A stretch of 64,000 nucleotides of DNA from Pristionchus mayeri (GCA_036245805.1 BTRK01000001.1:37336995-37400994); one strand, 5' to 3'; shown: positions 40,001 through 52,219, counted from the stretch's first letter. Translations and numbers: made by a program. The notes: generated by a model not told the origin, from the letters alone.

Positions 40001-43000
40001 CCCAGGTTTTGTTTTCAAGATTTCGATAAAAAAACAAAAATTTTGGAGAGACAACTTGAAATTTAAGGGGATACTTGATGTCTGAATTTGGCCGCCAGAG
40101 AGGACTAGAGAGCGTGCGAAATCGAGAGAGTTAGACAAGAATAAATCAATAATCGATTGCAGGTCACCATGTCTGGTTTCCAGAACATGCTGCGCGTCCT
40201 AAAGCTGTACAAGTTCGCCTATGGTGAGCAAATCTAAGTGATTCACATCTTAGAGATAGCTCATTAACGAATACGTGATTTTGCGTTTTCACTAGCCGAA
40301 GAGGACGAATCTTCCGTAATTGTAGAGAAAGCGTGCTCTCGTTAAAGAAACGAACTCTAGAACTGCTATATAGACAATCAGATGCGACTTTCGTCCGCTC
40401 CTTTGACTTTGACTTCTGATTACGAGCCGGCTAACAGGAAAAACATGCAGAGCACCAGCTCTACCCCGGTCACGGCACGACTTTCGCTTCATACCCGGGA
40501 ATGCTGTACTCCTCTGACGATTTCGCCCTCACGACCGCTGGATTGGTCAGTCATATGACTCCTTCTTACCTTGTCTCTATTCATACCTTCAATATACCCC
40601 CATTTTATGATATATTGGCTCTTGAAAAACAGCTTCACTAGAACAACCTTCAGCTGAATTTTGAAGTAAATAACTGAAAGAAAATAGGAAGAAAGTCAGA
40701 AAATGCAGGCCGTTATCGAGACGACCATCTCCGTCTTCAACAGCTCGCTCTTCGAGAACACCAAGTCTACCGGTGAGCCCCTCTCCTCCGTTCCTCCATT
40801 TCAATATCGACTAATGGTAGGTGGTATAATGAGCGATACATCTCGCTCAGCGTACTCTTCCCTAATTCTAATTTAACTAATTGCTTCGGTATAACACTAT
40901 GGATTAGATCCAATGAACGTTTTCGCAGGCCAGCTGCTCACTTGGGTCCGCGCTATCGTCTCGAACCAGCTGGCGAGAAGCGCCCGCGAATGGTGCGAGG
41001 TGAGATCTTTGATTTTTGGAGAACAGGCATTCTCTCTCACTTTCTATAGGAGTCCTGCGAGAGATGAAAGAGTGCAAAGAAAGAGAGAAGGCTCTGGGAT
41101 TGCTGTAAGTTTCTATCGGGAATCTGCTCAAAAATATCGTCAAGATCATGTTTCTGAAATTTCTGATATTTCATCTTTCCCAGATCTACTCCCGCTACAA
41201 CTCGGGCACCTACAACAACCAGGTAAGCGTGGATTCCTACGTATTTTAGTGATTATCGATCGTTGTGCTCGCAGCTACAGTATATCTACCGTATTCCAGT
41301 GGGTGGTGCTCGATTACAATGCGTTCACTCCCGGCCAGCCCCTGCCGCAGTTCGGCCTCCTCTACGTCCTCGAACAGCTCCCGTTAGTTGATCTTTAATC
41401 TTTGAACTCTGATGTTTCTGAACTCTCATTGTCATGGCTGTAGAATAATGGAGCTTCTCAATATCCTGGAGAAGGTGAAGCATCTTTGATTTTAGAAACT
41501 CAGTCAGATTTTCCCCATCTTCTTAAGAAATATGAACTGAGAGGAACTGGGCTGAAATAATGAGCAGTAAATGTGGATGGCAAGAAAAGGAGATACAAAA
41601 AATTCTTTTTGCAGAGGCAAGATCGTCTACCGCGACATGACTTGGTTCCTGGAGAAGTACTCCTACTTCCCTTCCTACAACATCCCCTACTTCAAGGTTA
41701 TCACTGAGACCGCTGGATGGATCGAACAGGTGAGTTAATCGATTTTTAGATTTAAATTATGTTAATTAAATGACAATTAATTTGTTAAAAAATTATTGCT
41801 AATCAGGGCAACAGACTGGGCGACTGGTTCCGCTGGGGCAAGGCGCCGCGCGCCAAGATCTTCGACAGAGACCATGTCAAGGCGAGCTTTCTTCTTTTCC
41901 TTCCTATCATCCGTGAAGAATATTAAATTTTCTGAACAACACAATTAAAAAGCTTGCAGCATAGGAACTGGGCTTTTGGAAGCACATTGCTAGGTTGAGT
42001 TAGCGATATCGCAATTCCTCCCCCTCTTCGGATTTCGCGAGATGCGCGGGGGTGTGATAGCGAAGTCGCATTGATTTGAACATTGATTTGCCCATTCCTA
42101 CTACTAGGTCAATGTCAATGAAAGTGTACTAAAACAAAATGGTCACAATGCAGGTCACCGACCTCAACTCCCTCGCCGCGCTCATGCGCTACAACGACTA
42201 CACGAAGGAGCCCTTCTCCGCCTGCAACTGCACGCCGCCATACACCGGTGAGCACTCGGCTACCGTATACCTGAGAACACGAGGGTTGCCTATCGCGAAC
42301 TGAAATATTTCCTAAAAAATCCATTCTAGCCGAAGCCGCCATCTCCGCTCGTGGTGATCTGAACCCGCGCAATGGCACCTACGAGTTCCCCGGCATGGGC
42401 CACGTCAATCACGGCGCTCTCGATTACAAGGTCGGCGACCGTACCTGGGCACTCAAGGGTCGCTTATCGCAAAGTGTTTTCAATGCTGTAAAATAGCATT
42501 GCATAAGGAGTAAATGCATGAGGAAGAGATTAAAGTAGTGGGAACTTCAGTGTCAAAATAGTTTTCGATGATTTTTGATGATTTTTCAAGATGATTTTTT
42601 TTGCTCTTTGGATGGGCACTAGATCGTATGAGAACTGTCCCGTCAGACCACATTTGATATATCAGACGCGGAACCCGACCTACTGTCCTTCCGAAGATAT
42701 CTTAATCTTAATTAATTGATTAATTAATATGCAGGGAACCAACTACGCCCTCGCCAAGAAGCTCTCGTTCCGTGCCATCGGCGGCCCGACCTACACGAAT
42801 GTGCCCGCGTTCAAGTGGAGCGAGTTCGACATTGTCAGTTTTTGTACAGAAAATTCAAATTTTTTGAATTAACTGTAGGCGTATTGTACAAGTGTTTCCG
42901 ATAGGCTGGATATTTTTTATCGCTAATTAATGTTTAAATAATTAAGATAATTATCTAAATCCAGGTTGTGCCTCACATCGGCCATCCTGACGAGTGGAAG

Positions 43001-43045
43001 TTCAACGAGATCGAACTCAAGTGGGAGACGGACGTCCATATGTGA
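37086..43045 (+). CDS. phospholipase B-like protein (20 exons, 547 aa)
   Basis: Secreted or lysosomal N-terminal-nucleophile amidohydrolase-type enzyme of the PLBD/laminin-ancestor family. Exons: 37086-37119, 37642-37754, 38602-38658, 38766-38851, 39105-39192, 39391-39481, 39564-39624, 39870-40005, 40163-40223, 40451-40545, 40709-40772, 40929-40999, 41184-41222, 41300-41382, 41615-41729, 41807-41881, 42154-42247, 42330-42430, 42735-42833, 42965-43045. The signal peptide is MARWIVAAALLVASALAEG. Family blocks: GRWRNAVNTTGWTMLE, QAYAAGYLEG, HCSGFVKVAPGNKDLF (with the expected nucleophile Cys), SYPGMLYSSDDF, YNSGTYNNQW, YSYFPSYNIPYF, MRYNDYTKEPFSAC, ISARGDLNP and GHVNHGALDYK. Length is usual for the family. 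Two introns (after 39192 and 41881) use GC donors. A stop codon immediately precedes a TTTGATC heptamer. Confidence 0.95.
37403..37420 (+). pseudogene. decayed duplicate of the phospholipase exon 2 start
   Basis: TTTCAG followed by TCGCATCTGCACTAGCCG matches the true exon 2 acceptor and first 18 nt (37642 onward) with three differences, 239 bp upstream in intron 1. The reading frame is lost right after it. It is a relic of local duplication and could act as a cryptic acceptor. Confidence 0.65.
37736..38100. repeat. degenerate GGTACCA repeats duplicating a splice donor
   Basis: Intron 2 of the phospholipase gene begins with about 95-bp units that include a copy of the end of exon 2 and its donor (CATGGACTGCC near 37832 with CAGGTACGG). 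They are followed by many GGTACCA or TGGTACCA motifs with CCACAGTTGG. This local duplication is biased to the exon-intron border. Confidence 0.7.
42615..42688. repeat. degraded palindromic MITE copy
   Basis: Outer arms of the GGCACTAGGTC family, with CRE cores lost (CCCGTCAG). It is in the phospholipase intron before exon 42735-42833. Confidence 0.65.
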
Positions 43046-43657
43046 TCTTTGAACTCTGATATTTGGAGTACCAGATATGATAATAATAAAAATCACTTCG
43101 CTAGTTACCCTTGTTGTTTCCCCTTACTTTACTGTTTCCTTTGTACGGATTCACTGTTGAACAATTTGCTAAGATAAAACGTGTAAAAGGAATTTGTCTA
43201 ACAATGCAACACAATGGATTGAAACAGTACGGAAAGCAGAAAAAAACCCAATCCCGGATTTTTTCGGCATAATGCAAGCAAAATTTGGACCGAGAGCCAC
43301 TCTTGAGATATCATGTACATGCGGCGAGTAATTAATCTCAATAAGTGAGTATTCCACTTTCTCTCTACACTCTATCCCATTTCGCCCTCCTAATTTAGAA
43401 TTCCGTGAGGGCATTAGAAGTGGAGGTGGAATCAACTTGCTCTTGGCCATTTCAGACAGACAGTTGTTTGCCCAACAGGAAGAATGAAGAACAGGTAGGA
43501 TAAGTAAAAAAAGTAAGAAGGAAGAACTGATTAAAGGAACACAAGGATCAATGAGAAGTGAGAATGGAGCAGATTAGAGAAAATGATTACTAACCATATC
43601 TCAGCCCAAAATACCATTTCTTTTCAAACACCTATGTCATGGAATGCAAAAGAACGT

Positions 43658-43729
43658 AGGGGGCACCCGGAGTTGAACCGGGGACCTCTCGATCTGCAGT
43701 CGAATGCTCTGCCACTGAGCTATACCCCC
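43658..43729 (-). tRNA. tRNA-Cys (GCA)
   Basis: A 72-nt complete cloverleaf on the minus strand. Acceptor GGGGGTA pairs with TGCCCCC, with discriminator U as in cysteine tRNAs. D arm GCTCAGTGGCAGAGC, anticodon loop CTGCAGA (anticodon GCA) and T arm CCGGTTCAACTCCGG are all present. No intron; CCA is not encoded. It lies between the convergent ends of the phospholipase and MSP genes. Confidence 0.97.
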
Positions 43730-43859
43730 GATGGGAAAATGAGCAAAGAGAGCCGACTATGAGAGAGACAACCAAGAGAGACAACGCGCTATCCTTTCCA
43801 CCAATGTACTGCATCACAATTTCACTCATTTCATCAAAATTTTATCATTTCTATACAGC

Positions 43860-44543
43860 TTAGGTGTTGTACTCGATCGGGAGGTTCTTTCTGCGGACCA
43901 TTCCGTCTCCCTGGAACCACTCGCGGCGGAACTGCTTGGCGGCACCATCGGGGGTGTTGGTCCACTCGATGGTGATACGGTCGTTGTTGGTGTCCTACAG
44001 AGAAGGGATACGGTACAGCAGGTCTGGGAGTGGTGGTGTATGGCACGATATAGCTACCATAAGATAGTTGGATAGTGGGATAGGGATACGGTTTCTATAG
44101 GTACAGAAAGGGGGCGAAGAGAGATGACTAAAGGGAAGGGGGGAAGATGGGGAAGAGAGGGGGAATGATGAGGAGAAGGGAGGGGAGCAACCGTACCTCC
44201 TGTCCGTAGGCGAAGGCGTCGCAGGAGACGGCGATGAGGGCGTTCTCCTTAGGGTCGAGGACTCCGGCGGCGGGGTCTACTCCCAGTCTCTTCATGTTGG
44301 TGGTCTTGAAGGCCCATCCGATACGGCGAGCAGAAGAGTTGGTCACCTGGAATGGGAAGGGTTACTTTAGAGTTTGAGGAGGGACCAGGAGTGGTGGCAC
44401 AAATAGGGAGGGGTATCCTACAAGGGAGGAGGAGGGTACAGTACCTTGATGTGGTAGGTGTGCTTGTCGTCGTAGGGGGCGTTGAAGACGATCTTCGTGC
44501 CGGGCTGGGTGGCGATGTCTCCGGGAGGAACAGACTGGGCCAT
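43860..44543 (-). CDS. major sperm protein, 127 aa (3 exons)
   Basis: Nematode sperm cytoskeletal protein. It polymerises into the filaments that drive amoeboid sperm crawling, and is also released as an oocyte-maturation signal. Exons 44543-44445, 44346-44197 and 43994-43860 total 384 nt. Start [20 protein letters not shown], middle [20 protein letters not shown] and [20 protein letters not shown], end [20 protein letters not shown]. This is the full immunoglobulin-like MSP domain at exactly the family's usual length. Donors read AAG|GTACTGTA and GAG|GTACGGTT. A TATA-like box lies 40 bp upstream of the ATG. Confidence 0.98.
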
Positions 44544-44582
44544 TTCGACGACTTGGTGTGAGGAGGTGGCTGCGATGGGGGG

Positions 44583-44590
44583 TATTTATA
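44583..44590 (-). promoter_or_regulatory. TATA-like box of the MSP gene
   Basis: TATAAATA on the minus strand (context GGGTATAAATACC) centred about 43 nt upstream of the MSP start codon. This is a plausible core promoter for a gene with a very short 5' UTR. Confidence 0.6.
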
Positions 44591-45449
44591 CCCAGAAATG
44601 AGATGTAAATGACCCATTATGCGAGGTGTCGAAGAGGGAAATTGATTAGACTGGGAATTGTCACGTTGAGCCAATTTGCGTGCAAAACAGGGTTGTTTAT
44701 TGACTTTCTGATTTGTTGTTTTCACGTAGTTCTCTCACTTTGTGATTCGAACAATCTCTACAGTGTCCAGTGGTATCACGGGTTGCGTAATGTATATTAC
44801 TCGTGCTAACGAGGGAGAAGACTAGAGGACTACGTAGCTACGTAAGCATGGTGCTTCGGGACGAAGCACATAGTGATCGTTGTATTACATAATTTCGGTG
44901 TCATTATACGCTCCATTTCTAGTAACAGATGCATTTATCGTTCAGTCGATGATGTGATCGATATGTCGTGGGCAACAGAGGTATTGAAATAACAGGAGTG
45001 AATGCAATAGTGTCTCTCCACTCGAAAGGCTCTCTCGGAATATTATCTCGGTGATGGGAGAGAGAGGGAGAGAGAGTATGAAAAAATGAGAGAGAATCAG
45101 TGACGATCTGAGACGATCGAGTCAGCAGCGAAGCCGTAGTCGTTGTCGTCTCTGAGAAAGGATTTTTCTTGGCATATTTCCAGCACTATTTTGGCATTAT
45201 GCCAGAACCATTCGCTCCGAGAGTGGAGAGATCATTCACATTTGAGAGAATTACATCTGATTATCAGTGCTCTCTCACCTCCACCGTGATAATAACCGTT
45301 CGAGAAAAAACAAAGATAGATTTTAGAGACGAAAATTTGACAAACAGCCGAAATATTTTTCGAAAATTCTTTTATCTGCTCTTGCCCTACTTTTTGCAAT
45401 CCCGAACTTGAAGCAATTTAGAATAATTACGGAAATATTATAATAAATT
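44591..45449. other. intergenic between the MSP and EF-hand genes
   Basis: Holds the upstream region of the minus-strand MSP gene and the 3' flank of the EF-hand gene. A GA-rich run (45058-45100) is present. No ORF or RNA recognised. Confidence 0.5.
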
Positions 45450-48027
45450 TTAATAAAAACAAACTAGCCCGTCATGCACGAAATCGTACTCCTCGCTGCC
45501 TGCTATATCCTCCACGAGTTCGCTGGGCAGTTCGGTCAGGAATTTGATTAGTTCTGAAATTGCATTCAACATCACTCCATTGGATAAGCCTAAGCCTTAT
45601 AATCGCTGAGTGCTACGTTTCTGCTAGGATGTGGCAGATTTTGCATAACATATTTTCAGCCGTAACAATTTTACAGATTCTTGTCTAGGCGGGCGGTCAG
45701 AAAGAAAATATTCGGCAGATATGCCAGCAGTTGTTTAACGGTATGAAAAGCCCACATCTCTGTTATTTCCTGTGCTTTATCACGGCACTAGGTCGGATGA
45801 GAACTATGAGGCAATTCTGCCTTTGATACATCAAAGGCGGCATGACGTCATAGTTCTCATCCGGCCTAGTGCCATCTATCGCCTATCGCCCTACGCATGT
45901 TGTGTGGAATTGCATTCAATTGCATTAACGAGTGAGCTTTCCCTACCACCGACCCGTCTTGTCCAGTCCTCCGTCCTTGTTCGCATCGTATCGATCGACG
46001 ATGACGTGCGCGCTTCGCTTCAGGGCCATCTCGAGGTAGTCCTGACAGAATCAGAATCAGAATGACATGGAAGGCTCACCTCCAAATTTACTCGTCTATC
46101 GTCTGGTTTCGTGGCAAGTATTCTCTGATCTAGTGAAAGTTTTATATGAGCATTTTAGGTTCTTAAATCGGATAGTATGCAGTTGAAGGAGATCCAATCT
46201 TTACTATTCAATAATAAAAAAATCAATCAAACCTGGATGTAGGTCATCAGCTCGTCCTCGTTGAGTTTCCCGTTGCCGTCATCATCGTGCTCCTTCGAAT
46301 TTTATTTTTTTTAAATAAATTAATACAAATAACCTTGAAAACATCATCGGATACGCCAGCTTCCAGAGGTCGATTTTTTTCCTAAAAGGGAAACATCTTC
46401 TCATGACGTGGGTTCACAACTCGAGTCGCCGTATTTTCATTTCCCAAAATCTTTAGCCCTGTTTCATTGCGATTGATTGTATACAGTGATACAGTGGTAC
46501 CGTTTCTCAGACTGACGAACCGAACTCAACAGCACAAGAAGCAGTTCCACTTTGACAGTCTCACGATATTCACAGAATGACCATTTCATCACTTCATCTC
46601 CCATCTCTCTCATCATTCTCTCAGCCTGGCTCGCCTGATACATGTCCGAGTCCTCCTTGGAATCGTCTAGCATGAATACTTCCAGATCTTCAGGAAACTC
46701 CACCGACTTTTGAACCTTTTGAACCTTCTCTGACTTCTGAGCTTTCTGAAAGAAATTTGTTAAACAGAAAAATAAAGATCAATCGTTCGTTAGATTTGTT
46801 TCAACATTAGGCATCCAGAAAGCAATACAGAAAGTGATCAGGGGAGGTGCATGGGGAGAGCGAACATTTCTCCGATGGACTTCTTTGACCATAGTTTGCA
46901 GATGCTTTTATGCATCTATCCCACCTTTACATCATCCATTATCGTCCTGCTGAGGACGATGATTGGCTCTCCCTCGCTGCTGTCCTTGACGATATCGATG
47001 GAGTAACTAGGAATTTACCGTGGTATTCCATATGATGGTCGGAAATCTCGGAGTAAAATGTTGGTACTAATTTCACTAATTTCACTAATTGCATCTACTA
47101 ATTGCAGAAGAGACCCCTTGGAAAGCTGTGAACATTCAACAGGAACAGATCCTGATTTTTGAATAATGATGTATGAATGTATGTATACTCCATACAAAGT
47201 GATCTCTGATCTGGTGAGAGCTCCCTCTACAACCCCTTGTGGGCAATACGGGTGACATGACATTCCCCTGAACACCTCGCTGAGTTACAACATATAAATG
47301 TTTCGAACCGGTTCTTGTTGGCCTGCTCGAGTGCAGTGAATTCCTTCACGTCGAGTGAATCCGAGCCTGCAGAGGAGAGTGGATGAGTAAACTTTTCCTT
47401 TAGTTCGAGTCGAATTCAATGTTTGATGACTGCGAAATAACAGGTGGATAAACTGAATCGTAGGTGAATGTGTAAACATTGCTCGAATAATAAAAAAATA
47501 AGTTACCATCCGCATCCATGCTTGCAAACTGCTTCAGCATGTAGTTAATGTACTCCTGATCAATGAACAAAAACTCGTTGAAGTCGATTTTCCCTAAAAT
47601 TAAAACACAAAAATTTTGAAATAAAATTTAAATATCACTTACCATCCTTATTCTTGTCAGCGATCGCGAAGAATTCTGGAGTGAAAGTGCCTGAAAATTT
47701 TACTTATCGAAGTTCGCTTAGCTTTCGAAACAAAAATGTCTGTTCTATTCATTCTCTTCTCAACCGGTAGAGAGAACATAATTCTACGTTTGAAAGACTA
47801 ATTTTGATTTTTTTTGCTAAAAATAGGCGGCGGTGAAGATGTTCCTAACTATTTTTTGCTCACAAATTAAGAACTCTTGCCGAGCGCCGCAACGACTAAT
47901 TGCGAATTTTGTGTACAAAAAGAGACGGATGCCAGAATTTCGAACAATATTTCTAACCTGGATCAGTAAGCGGAGCCGCAGAGGAGGTGACGAAAAGTGA
48001 TAGGAACACGCCCAATTTCCATTCCAT
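45450..48027 (-). CDS. secreted or ER multi-EF-hand calcium-binding protein (10 exons, ~266 aa)
   Basis: Calcium-binding protein of the secretory pathway, most like the CREC (reticulocalbin/calumenin) group. Exons: 48027-47958, 47690-47643, 47593-47507, 47366-47309, 47006-46925, 46745-46590 (end uncertain), 46381-46334, 46292-46233, 46041-45954, 45553-45450. The signal peptide is MEWKLGVFLSLFVTSSA. EF-hand loops: DKNKDGKIDFNEF, MDADGSDSLDVKEF, EHDDDGNGKLNEDEL and YDANKDGGLDKTE. A charged central insertion (KSEKVQKVQKSVEF, KEDSDMYQASQAERMM) separates the two pairs. Conserved Asp/Gly/Glu positions suggest functional loops. The C-terminus reads VHDGLVCFY rather than a clean HDEL-type retrieval signal, so secretion is as likely as ER retention. 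The donor of exon 6 is a guess; GAA-GTGATG keeps the frame. Confidence 0.8.
45784..45873. repeat. palindromic MITE copy
   Basis: One arm has an intact TGACGTCA, the other is altered (TGAGGCAA). It is in the intron between EF-hand exons 46041-45954 and 45553-45450, about 80 nt past the donor. Confidence 0.92.
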
Positions 48028-49062
48028 CTCTCTGGAAAATCGATGAAAATCGGGAGGAAACGGCGAAAAACGAGAGGAAACTTCGATAATCCGACAAGGT
48101 TCGCTGTAGGAGCGAAGAGAAAGAGTAAATTATGGGTAATCCCAGCCCCTGTCTCTCTCTCAACGTTATTTCTCACTCTCTGCGACTATCAGTATCACGG
48201 GAAGAAGAAAATGGTGTGAAAATCGCGAGAGAGAGAGAGAGAGAGAAGTGTCTACTGAATTCTCACACATGCTGAATACATCTAAACACGAAAGCCCTGA
48301 CAGTTCTCCTTTTATGTCATGCTATAATTCTCCCAACAGCAAATAACAACAAGCAAGTCTGTGACTCATATCGGATGTATAAAATTGAGCAGTTGTCAAA
48401 ATATAGCCAAAACAAATGAAACTCGGTCCTTAGATAACAATGTTGTTGGGAATTTATTTTTTCTCCTTTTCTAAAAGCAAAATTAGCGAAATTAAATATA
48501 AAATGGTGAAATCGAGATAAAAATGGGTGCGATAAATACACTGAACCATCACTCGGGTGAGTGAGAAGATAATGGGCCTACTATGTTATCGAGAGGATGG
48601 GGGAGGGGGGAGAGAGTAGTGAGGGGAAGGAAGGGACATAATCCCATGAGGACGTGTGATCTCTACTTGCCTACTGTTTCCATTCATGTCTACATTAGTT
48701 TTCCGTCGAGGATTATCCCCTTACGAACCTGCAAAATATAATTGAGCAGAGTATGTGACAATTCATATTCAGGGAAATGTGAAAAATTCGAATGCGAATT
48801 GAATACAAGCAGTTAAAATATTATAGGCTCAGGGTACTTTGGGATGTTAATTCTAATTAATTTACTAAGTTTGAGGAGATCAACCACGCCTGATAATGGT
48901 TGGTCAAAAAGAGACGACTCGAATACGATAAAAGCTGATGAGGTTAATTTTTTTGCATTGGATGTAACGTTTTTTTGCTGATACAACATTCGTTTCTTCG
49001 ACACTAGCCTAGCAGTCTTTCCCCACAAAGAGCGAGATCCATAGAAAGATTAAAAGTCAAAG
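48028..49062. other. intergenic region, divergent promoters
   Basis: Lies between the minus-strand EF-hand start and the plus-strand gene near 49063. It contains a (GA)n run at 48228-48246 and otherwise unremarkable AT-rich DNA. A possible terminal minus-strand exon near 48.7 kb was considered and rejected. Confidence 0.45.
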
Positions 49063-50804
49063 ATCGCAATGGTTCCAGCGGCTACATCATCGTGTACCTG
49101 GCGCGTCTCGACCGATCGGAGGCGCAAGATGTAGAGTATTTTTTAATTTAAAAAATTCAAAATTACGAAAAATATCATAACATGTACAGGGTGGCTGATA
49201 AATATTGCGCCACTTTTCTTGTTTCTCAATCTCCATTCTCTGTAGGCACCATTGCATCAAATTTGGTAACTATGTTGGTAAGGTACAAAAGTTATTAGCC
49301 TATAAATATTATCTGGATTGTTCAAGTATTTCAAGAGTTATCACTTCTGAAATATTTTGTTTTGGAATTGGGACTTTTCTGGGCACATAAACGTATCTGA
49401 TAGTTTAGGCCGCCTTACAGCAAGGAATTAGATACAGGACTCATCCATTTATTCCTAATAAGAACAACCATTTACAAGTATAATTATGTGATCAATTATA
49501 TTATGAGCCTCGGAACTTTCTCAGAAATGCTTTAAAATTATTTCATTATGAACGGCGCTCTATAAAAAATAATAATATTTCGAAGCCGCATTCTTCGAAC
49601 ACATTAGCTATTGGAATTGTTCTATTTTATGCATGATACTCCATCATTCTTTATTGTGAAAATGCATTCCATTTGCTTGGGCATATTGATTCGGAACCAG
49701 AATAAGTTGCGAAATGCTGCGAAGCGCCGCTTTTAGCGATATTTTGAGGTGCCTACTTCTACCATTAATTCAACGTTTACATTCAATTTGATGCAACAAT
49801 ATTTCATAACTCGACTCTGTTATTAGCTATGCAACATTATACGGCGGTATCAACATTCAGAATAAGAAATTCCGAAAAGTGAGTTTTTGCATATGCGTGA
49901 CTGAAAGTCATCAAATTTATCTCTCTCTGTTTTCAGAGACCCTATATCGCATTTGACAAGATTATCACATAGTGGAAGGGTTACTCTTCATATTCACCTC
50001 GGTTGCAATTTCGATGGACATTGAGATCATTTTATATATCGAAAAATGTGAACGGCGCATTGAGTAAAAATGTAGACTACTTTTTGCCTCCATGCTAAGA
50101 GGCCAGTCGAGACCATGAAGCCTGCGTCTAGTAATTGTTTTGCACGGTACTGATATATATTTAAACGCAATATGATATGCATCCTTTTATTTGTTTGCGA
50201 GATATTATTCAAAAGGTGGACGCAATATTTATCAGCCACCCTGTATATCAGAGATAAAAGGATCAGAGATCAATTCAGATCGAGTACTACTACAAGAACG
50301 CCTTCGATAAGCACTGCGCCCGCATCGAACCCTCCAAATCGCGAAATAGCGTAAGTTAAAAAATGGGATATCTTCAAAGATCAACGATCAGAAATAACTT
50401 ATATTCAATTGGGTGCTTGATCAAAATCATTTCACAATGAGATCACGAAGTTTTTGTGTTGATTCGCTAAAATTTTGGGACGATTTCCAGAGATCAAATA
50501 TCACACTTTTCCGTTTCAGTACCTCGTCTGCCAGAAAACGAATGACACGGAGCAGTTTGAGAAGATGCAAGTAGGAATTTCGAGTAAGTAATCTCTCCAA
50601 ATATCCACTTAGCCCGAATTACAGCCAATCGTATTGGCACGTAAAAAACAGTCATTCGTAGTCAATTCGTACTTCATTTTGTATGTGTGCGCGATGGTCA
50701 ATCTCTATGAATCGACTAGGAATGATTGGGACTGGCCGGGCTTCGGGAGGCTTGTTTTGACCTATCAAATTATCGATTGCAGGATTCATCGAGATCGGAT
50801 GCTA
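49063..50804 (+). CDS. unrecognised short protein, 3' exons (5' end not found)
   Basis: Four exons are supported: about 49063-49132, 50272-50350, 50520-50584 and 50782-50804 with stop TAG. They read in one frame: RNGSSGYIIVYLARLDRSEA, then IEYYYKNAFDKHCARIEPSK, then YLVCQKTNDTEQFEKMQVGI, then RFIEIGC. Splice sites are good for the last three (AAATAGC|GTAAGT, TTTCAG|TAC, CGA|GTAAGT, TTGCAG|GAT). The donor after 49132 (GAT|GTAGAG) is weak. The intron after the first exon is almost entirely a DNA transposon. No start codon or signal peptide was identified, so upstream exons are missing. Family unknown. Confidence 0.5.
49187..50243. mobile_element. TA-flanked Tc1/mariner-type element, non-coding (1057 bp)
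   Basis: Inverted ends CAGGGTGGCTGATAAATATT (left) and its complement (right) match for about 24 bp. Both are flanked by TA (49185-49186 and 50244-50245). The interior is AT-rich with no transposase ORF, so it is a non-autonomous or decayed copy. The ends differ from the mariner at 1636, so another family would have mobilised it. It fills the intron between exons at 49132 and 50272. Confidence 0.9.
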
Positions 50805-51611
50805 GGAGCTGCGGAAGAAACAACAAAGATCAAAGATCAATCGGATCGTAGTAGCAGTAAGCCGTTGCGAATAAATGAACAAAAATCATATGTAATAAAA
50901 ATGCAATAAATGATCACGAAATGACGAAATTGTATTCATTAATGACAATCAATCAATATTTATGACTTCATATGGCTGTCGTAACATGAGGAGGGGTCTG
51001 TGTTCTTGCGTAGGAGCATTCCACCAATTCTAGTCAATTGTTATCGTAGATCATCTCTCGATTGGGGCTTAGGCTGACCAGAAGTGTTTATGACCACGCC
51101 CTGCTGAATCACTAGTGCAGATAATTACAATGAGAGAACAAATCCACCTCCTCCTTGTTATCTGTGCCTGTCTCAGATGTACATGATTTTCTGTTCGACT
51201 CTTCTCCTAAAAGTATTGTAACCAAAAATGAAAAATTAGGTGATGAGTTCAATGTGATCGAGCATAGAATTACTCGATAAGGTTCTCCATTCTCTTGGAA
51301 TACCCCCTATCACACTCAGTTCAATCTTATGTTTCTCCTACTCAAACATAGCAATCGATTCTATCGAGGGAGTTACAGAGCATAGCAAGAATTCAATGCA
51401 CTCTCGTAACATAAACGGTCGAAACCCGATTTATTTTCTAAATGTACTACAGAGGAAATAGATGACCAACTAAGTGATGCGTAATTTGTGTAACAATTTG
51501 TTAGCTTGATCCTGTTCAAAGCTTGTGACGCCTTCGTGCATGCAATCATTCGGTAAAATGCCTTCTCAGCTCTTTATGTATTGGAGTGGATACAAATGAT
51601 GCGATAAAAGC
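50805..51611. other. intergenic, convergent gene ends
   Basis: AAAGATC heptamers follow the stop codon at 50817-50831. The rest is AT-rich with no recognisable ORF, RNA or repeat. Confidence 0.5.
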
Positions 51612-52089
51612 TCAGAAGTGTGCAGCAATGGTTGCTGCGACTGCTGCGAGTGGAAGGAGGACGGTCGGAGTGGCTGCCGGGTTGCACCGGTCGCCCTTGC
51701 AGTAGCACCATGTGCTACGTACACCATCTACCTTGTTCGTCTTTCATCCTTCCTGCAATGGACCTTACCACGCACAAAGATACGACTGAACAATGTATTA
51801 TGAATATTTTCGTATGTGAAATCCAACCTTATCTATATGAGCGCATCCCTTAAGCATGACTCCTGGAGAAGTAGCTTTGAAGCACGATTTATCCGTTGGT
51901 TCGCACGTCTTCTATATTTTTTGAATTAATATAATATTTTAAATCATGATACTTATTTTATAGTTGTTATAATAGTCGTATTTTTACCTCCGTAGCATCT
52001 CCTATTCCCAAACCACTGTCATGGCACTTGATGGCGGTCGAGAGCGGGAGGAGGGCGAGTGCGATGAGGAGAATCGAGAGGAAACGCAT
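51612..52089 (-). CDS. Ly6-like GPI-type surface protein, short form, 101 aa (4 exons)
   Basis: First of a tandem set. Exons 52089-51988, 51911-51828, 51785-51769 and 51714-51612 total 306 nt in one frame. Signal peptide MRFLSILLIALALLPLSTA, cleaved before IKCHDSG. Cysteine-rich mature part: KTCEPTDKSCFK, KGCAHID, SYLCACTWCYCKGDRCNP, ending with the C..C-K-G-D-.-CN signature of nematode Ly6-related proteins. The tail LLPLAAVAATIAAHF is a hydrophobic C-terminus suited to GPI attachment. A 17-nt exon (51785-51769) is needed to keep frame. Likely anchored on the outer cell surface; partner unknown. Confidence 0.8.
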
Positions 52090-52219
52090 TGCTGAACGTA
52101 CGGTAGCCAGTTCGCGATCAGGGTGGGGTGGGAAATGTAGCCACGGCAGTGGTTGTCAGTTAGTAAGCGATGAATACTGCAGACACACTGCTCAAAGTAT
52201 GGTTGTCATTTTGCGATGA

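Noticed and set aside
48690..48735. Possible terminal minus-strand exon reading VRKGIILDGKLM with a TTTGCAG acceptor
   Set aside because: No convincing upstream minus-strand exon. The only partner (near 49.1 kb) reads better on the plus strand.
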